The translations under genes were made by a program, and so were the position numbers. Shown here in pieces: positions 61,651 to 64,000 of a stretch of 64,000 bases of DNA (position 1 is its first letter; the number at the start of each line of letters is the position of its first letter). A model generated the notes under the pieces. That model worked only from the letters and a program-made list of their open reading frames with translations. It was not told where the DNA came from and did not search any database. The stretch comes from JANXLO01 sp038231295 (GTDB lineage: Bacteria > Armatimonadota > Chthonomonadetes > Chthonomonadales > Chthonomonadaceae), in assembly GCA_038231295.1 (NCBI GenBank), contig JBBRLP010000001.1, positions 1 through 64,000 on the forward strand. Reading direction: 5' to 3'.

Positions 61651-62226
61651 ATGGGTTTCGTCCGGAGGACGATCCGGCGAAGCCGCGTAGCGAGGGGTGT
61701 CAACCCTTTGCTCCCTCGGTTGGGGCAATTTGGTTGTCTGCCTGCGTCAGGTTTTGGCACGTGGGGCTATGAGCGAGCCAGGGAGAGAACGGATGAGTAC
61801 AGAGAAATCAGGGACGCGGTTGGCGACCTCGTCGGGAATGACCCAGACTCCAGTCGCCTTCGTGATGACCCTATTGATGCCGAAATCGTCCAAGATGCGG
61901 CAGTAAGGCGGGCTTTTAGCGTGGGAAACGAGACTTCTTTATGGTGGAGGCATTACCCGCGTTCGGGGTGTCCGCATCAGGAAATGCAGTTGCATCCCGA
62001 GCCTCATCAGAAGCCTGTCTTCACCCCCGGTGACACGGTGCGACTGAAAGGCAAGCCGGACAGGGCGCGACGCGTTGTCTCCGTCGAGTGGCACTGTTAT
62101 TGTCACGAGTTCGTGTATATTGTAGAGACGTCTACGCACGGGCAGTTTGCCAGTGTGCCTTACTGGTTCGCGTCGCAACTTGTTGCCGAAGATCAATGGC
62201 AAAGGGAGCAAGAAGGCGCATCGTAA
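61651..62226 (+). CDS. Hypothetical protein, C-terminal SH3/KOW-like segment
   Basis: Only the C-terminal part looks like real protein: FTPGDTVRLKGKPDRARRVV then SVEWHCYCHEFVYIVE and YWFASQLV, the pattern of a small beta-barrel (SH3- or KOW-like) domain. The first 110 residues are Arg-rich and low in family-like features, so the true start may be as late as ATG 61984, which gives an 80-residue protein. I recognise no family. It lies just right of the mobile island, and 61539-61650 holds no gene. Confidence 0.4.
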   Translation: MGFVRRTIRRSRVARGVNPLLPRLGQFGCLPASGFGTWGYERARERTDEYREIRDAVGDLVGNDPDSSRLRDDPIDAEIVQDAAVRRAFSVGNETSLWWRHYPRSGCPHQEMQLHPEPHQKPVFTPGDTVRLKGKPDRARRVVSVEWHCYCHEFVYIVETSTHGQFASVPYWFASQLVAEDQWQREQEGAS

Positions 62227-62353
62227 TGACAGGGTTTCTGTCTTGATGCTCAATCGCTTTTAGACGAACAGCCAAGCGACAAAACATACCGGGAGACGCT
62301 GAGGCTGTCGGCCAGACTCATCCGCTCTACTCTTACCCTGAGATTTTCTGCCT

Positions 62354-63535
62354 GTGACGACACCACTGCCCATCAACTTGCCTACGCCTTCGTTCCGCAC
62401 CCTTGTCATCGGCGGCAACGCGGGCAGATGGTCGGCTGCGGACCCCGATACCAATCAGACGCTCAGTAACGGCGTCGAAGCCTGGGTATTCGCGCTGAGA
62501 GGGGACTATATCGGCAATGCTGTTCCCACCTCCCAGACTATTGCGGCCTATGACCTCATCATAGCGAACCTCAATCCCCCGTCAATTCCAGGTCTCGCCG
62601 CGCTTGCCGAACAGCGGCCCGACCATGTGCGCTGGGTCTCACTAATTGAAGGCTGCGGCAAGGACTATCTGTACCCGACTCCGGAGCTGCGGCGTGTTCT
62701 CGATGCCTCCGATCTCGTGGCGGCTCTGAACGAGCGCACACTGGGCTATCTGCGCCACCTCACAAAGGCCCGCACGGAGTGGATAGGGCTGCCGTTCCCC
62801 GTGCAGGAAGTTCGCACTCTGGTGACGCCTGTGGAGCAACGGCGAGACGAGATACTGATCTGCCCTCGTCGTCAGTTCGAGCCGTCCATCCTCGTCGCCA
62901 ATGCGCTCGGGCTGCCAATCTCGACCTATCTGGGCATAGTCTCACGCAAACCGAAGAATCTTCCGTTGTTTCTGAAGCATCGTTATTTTGAGAGCGACCT
63001 GAAACTACATCTCTGGAAAGAACAGCCTTCGCCTATTCCGCGCATTCCGCGTTCAGAGAAAGGGCTGAAGGAGACCTGGCAGGACGCGGGCGGCTGCCGT
63101 CTCTGGATAAATCTTGATCCCCGCTACACCTGGGCGCGTTGGGTGATCGAAGCGGCGATTCTGGAGGTGCCGATTATCACGACAGAGAGCACTGCCCATG
63201 GGCCGCTGCTCTTCCCGGAAACAACGGTACGGGATGAGTTCTGCGTGGACGAGGCTATCGCCATCGGCCATCGGCTACTTGCCGAACCGGAATTCGCGTC
63301 TCGTGTCTCGCAGCAGGCGCTCCAGCATCTGTCCCTTTTCACCCCGGAAGCCTGTCTCCAGCGGTTGAGTGAGGCGCTTGGCCTGGATCTCACCGCGAAA
63401 CTCGCTGATACTGAACTCCTGAGCGGAGTTCCTATACCGGAAACGGGCGTCTATGTCCCACCGAGGAGTCAGACGAACATTTTTTCAATCAGAGGAACTG
63501 AGCGTGTCACGAATCCGTCTGGTGAGAGTACATGA
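62354..63535 (+). CDS. Putative GT-B-like glycosyltransferase-family protein
   Basis: The 393-residue product shows alternating strands and helices. WINLDPRYTWARWVIEAAIL followed by VPIITTESTAHGPLLFPETT looks like the nucleotide-sugar-binding half of GT-B glycosyltransferases, where an Asp/Glu and a Thr-rich loop hold the donor. No motif fixes a family. The N-terminal half has DLIIANLNPPSIPGL and DLVAALNERTLGYLRHL. The start is a GTG at 62354. It directly precedes a FecR-like gene, which would suit a surface-polysaccharide role. Confidence 0.45.
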   Translation: MTTPLPINLPTPSFRTLVIGGNAGRWSAADPDTNQTLSNGVEAWVFALRGDYIGNAVPTSQTIAAYDLIIANLNPPSIPGLAALAEQRPDHVRWVSLIEGCGKDYLYPTPELRRVLDASDLVAALNERTLGYLRHLTKARTEWIGLPFPVQEVRTLVTPVEQRRDEILICPRRQFEPSILVANALGLPISTYLGIVSRKPKNLPLFLKHRYFESDLKLHLWKEQPSPIPRIPRSEKGLKETWQDAGGCRLWINLDPRYTWARWVIEAAILEVPIITTESTAHGPLLFPETTVRDEFCVDEAIAIGHRLLAEPEFASRVSQQALQHLSLFTPEACLQRLSEALGLDLTAKLADTELLSGVPIPETGVYVPPRSQTNIFSIRGTERVTNPSGEST

Positions 63536-63610
63536 AAGTCAGGATTAATTGCAAGCCCTGTCGAATGACTGCGCCCCATTCCCCTCATGGGCTTGAAAAG
63601 GAGAGTTCCC

Positions 63611-64000
63611 GTGAAGAAGCAGAATCAACTTTCAAGAAAATGGGTCATTCCTCTGGGACTGCTGCTTGCCTGTGGGCCGATGGCCGCTCAGGAAGGGCTG
63701 GCGCAGGGGACGGAGGATCGTGGCTATTCCGTAAACGAGGAAGGCCGCACACAGGGCGCAGACCCCGTTGGCGATGCGGGCAGACTGCCACAGGCCGAGG
63801 CTGCACAGAACAGTGAAGGACCGGTTCGGCTAGCGCGTTTTTCCTACGTCAAGGGCAATGTGACCTGGCGAACGGATGACAAAGCGGAGTGGTCTACGGC
63901 CTCCGTCAACCTGCCGCTGCGTCAGGGCGCTCAGATTTGGGTGACGGAGGGTGGTCGGGCGGAACTCCAATTCGACGACGGCAGTCTCATTCGACTTGGC
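63611..64000 (+). CDS. FecR-like secreted protein (cut by window end)
   Basis: A GTG start at 63611 with AAAGGAG upstream opens a frame that stays open to the end of the window (130 codons). The product has a signal peptide (KWVIPLGLLLACGPMAAQEG). After a spacer it begins a FecR/DUF6600-like domain: VRLARFSYVKGNVTWRTDDK, then LPLRQGAQIWVTEGGRAELQ and FDDGSLIRLG. Such proteins are exported and often associated with polysaccharide or surface structures. The rest of the gene lies outside. Confidence 0.8.
   Translation, partial: MKKQNQLSRKWVIPLGLLLACGPMAAQEGLAQGTEDRGYSVNEEGRTQGADPVGDAGRLPQAEAAQNSEGPVRLARFSYVKGNVTWRTDDKAEWSTASVNLPLRQGAQIWVTEGGRAELQFDDGSLIRLG

Noticed and set aside
61697..61906. 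69-codon frame overlapping the 191-codon hypothetical gene
   Set aside because: No ribosome-binding site or family similarity; composition is like the non-coding frame of the neighbour.
1..64000. CRISPR array, rRNA operon, replication origin or prophage
   Set aside because: No regularly spaced repeats, rRNA sequence, DnaA-box clusters or phage structural genes were seen.

Overview
The window reads as chromosomal DNA of a moderately GC-rich bacterium with a double-membrane, aerobic or respiratory lifestyle. Supporting genes are a System I cytochrome c maturation cluster, the futalosine route to menaquinone, an FtsEX/EnvC-type division hydrolase module, PII uridylyltransferase and PEP carboxylase. 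The mix of Gram-negative envelope genes with stalk-domain (copper amine oxidase N-terminal-like), DUF1802, DUF503 and FecR-like proteins would suit Armatimonadota or a neighbouring deep-branching phylum. That placement is inference; no rRNA gene is present to test it.

Layout. 1-2300: an ankyrin-like membrane protein next to a decayed IS701-type transposase. 2.4-10.5 kb: oligoendopeptidase F on the minus strand, then a plus-strand run of a TIM-barrel isomerase, ftsE, ftsX, an EnvC/LytM factor and a GH-A-like glycosidase. 10.5-23.3 kb: one long minus-strand run, read from high to low coordinates: ccmABCDEF, adenosine deaminase, a BMP-type nucleoside ABC transporter, a duplicated PTPS/QueD protein and folE. 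23.5-29.7 kb: the nusA-ylxR-infB-DUF503-rbfA-nrnA translation operon, in which rimP is missing. 30.3-34.4 kb: truB, ribF, a second TIM-barrel protein, an MBL hydrolase and DUF1802. 34.4-36.5 kb: a YyaL-like thioredoxin-domain protein. 36.7-39.5 kb: ppc. 39.5-43.8 kb: mqnA, mqnP, mqnM, a Nudix gene and mqnL. 44-51.5 kb: sbcD, sbcC, a ClpS-like gene, glnD and a small membrane protein. 51.7-57.6 kb: a stalk-domain secreted protein behind a structured leader, fmdB, a Holliday-resolvase-like gene, anmK, purA behind an attenuator-like terminator, and tRNA-Lys. 57.8-61.6 kb: an ankyrin protein followed by a mobile island. 61.6-64 kb: surface or envelope-type genes, the last a FecR-like gene cut by the window end.

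The most striking find is the island at 58,713-61,529. It looks like a composite transposon. The right half is an intact IS4-type element with 18/19-matching inverted ends. The left half is a small non-autonomous relative with ends of the same type. The whole is bracketed by a perfect 9-bp direct repeat (CCCTTACGC). Its cargo is a lone SUKH-3 immunity-type gene and an IS5 transposase remnant. The left mini-element has itself been hit by a second, unrelated 218-bp element with its own inverted ends and a perfect 8-bp target duplication. Other points worth checking are a CcmE carrying CxxxY in place of the usual haem-binding histidine, a two-domain PTPS whose first domain has lost its zinc ligands, a nusA operon that kept its leader hairpin but not rimP, a structured 5' leader before the stalk-domain protein, and a promoter-terminator pair ahead of purA.
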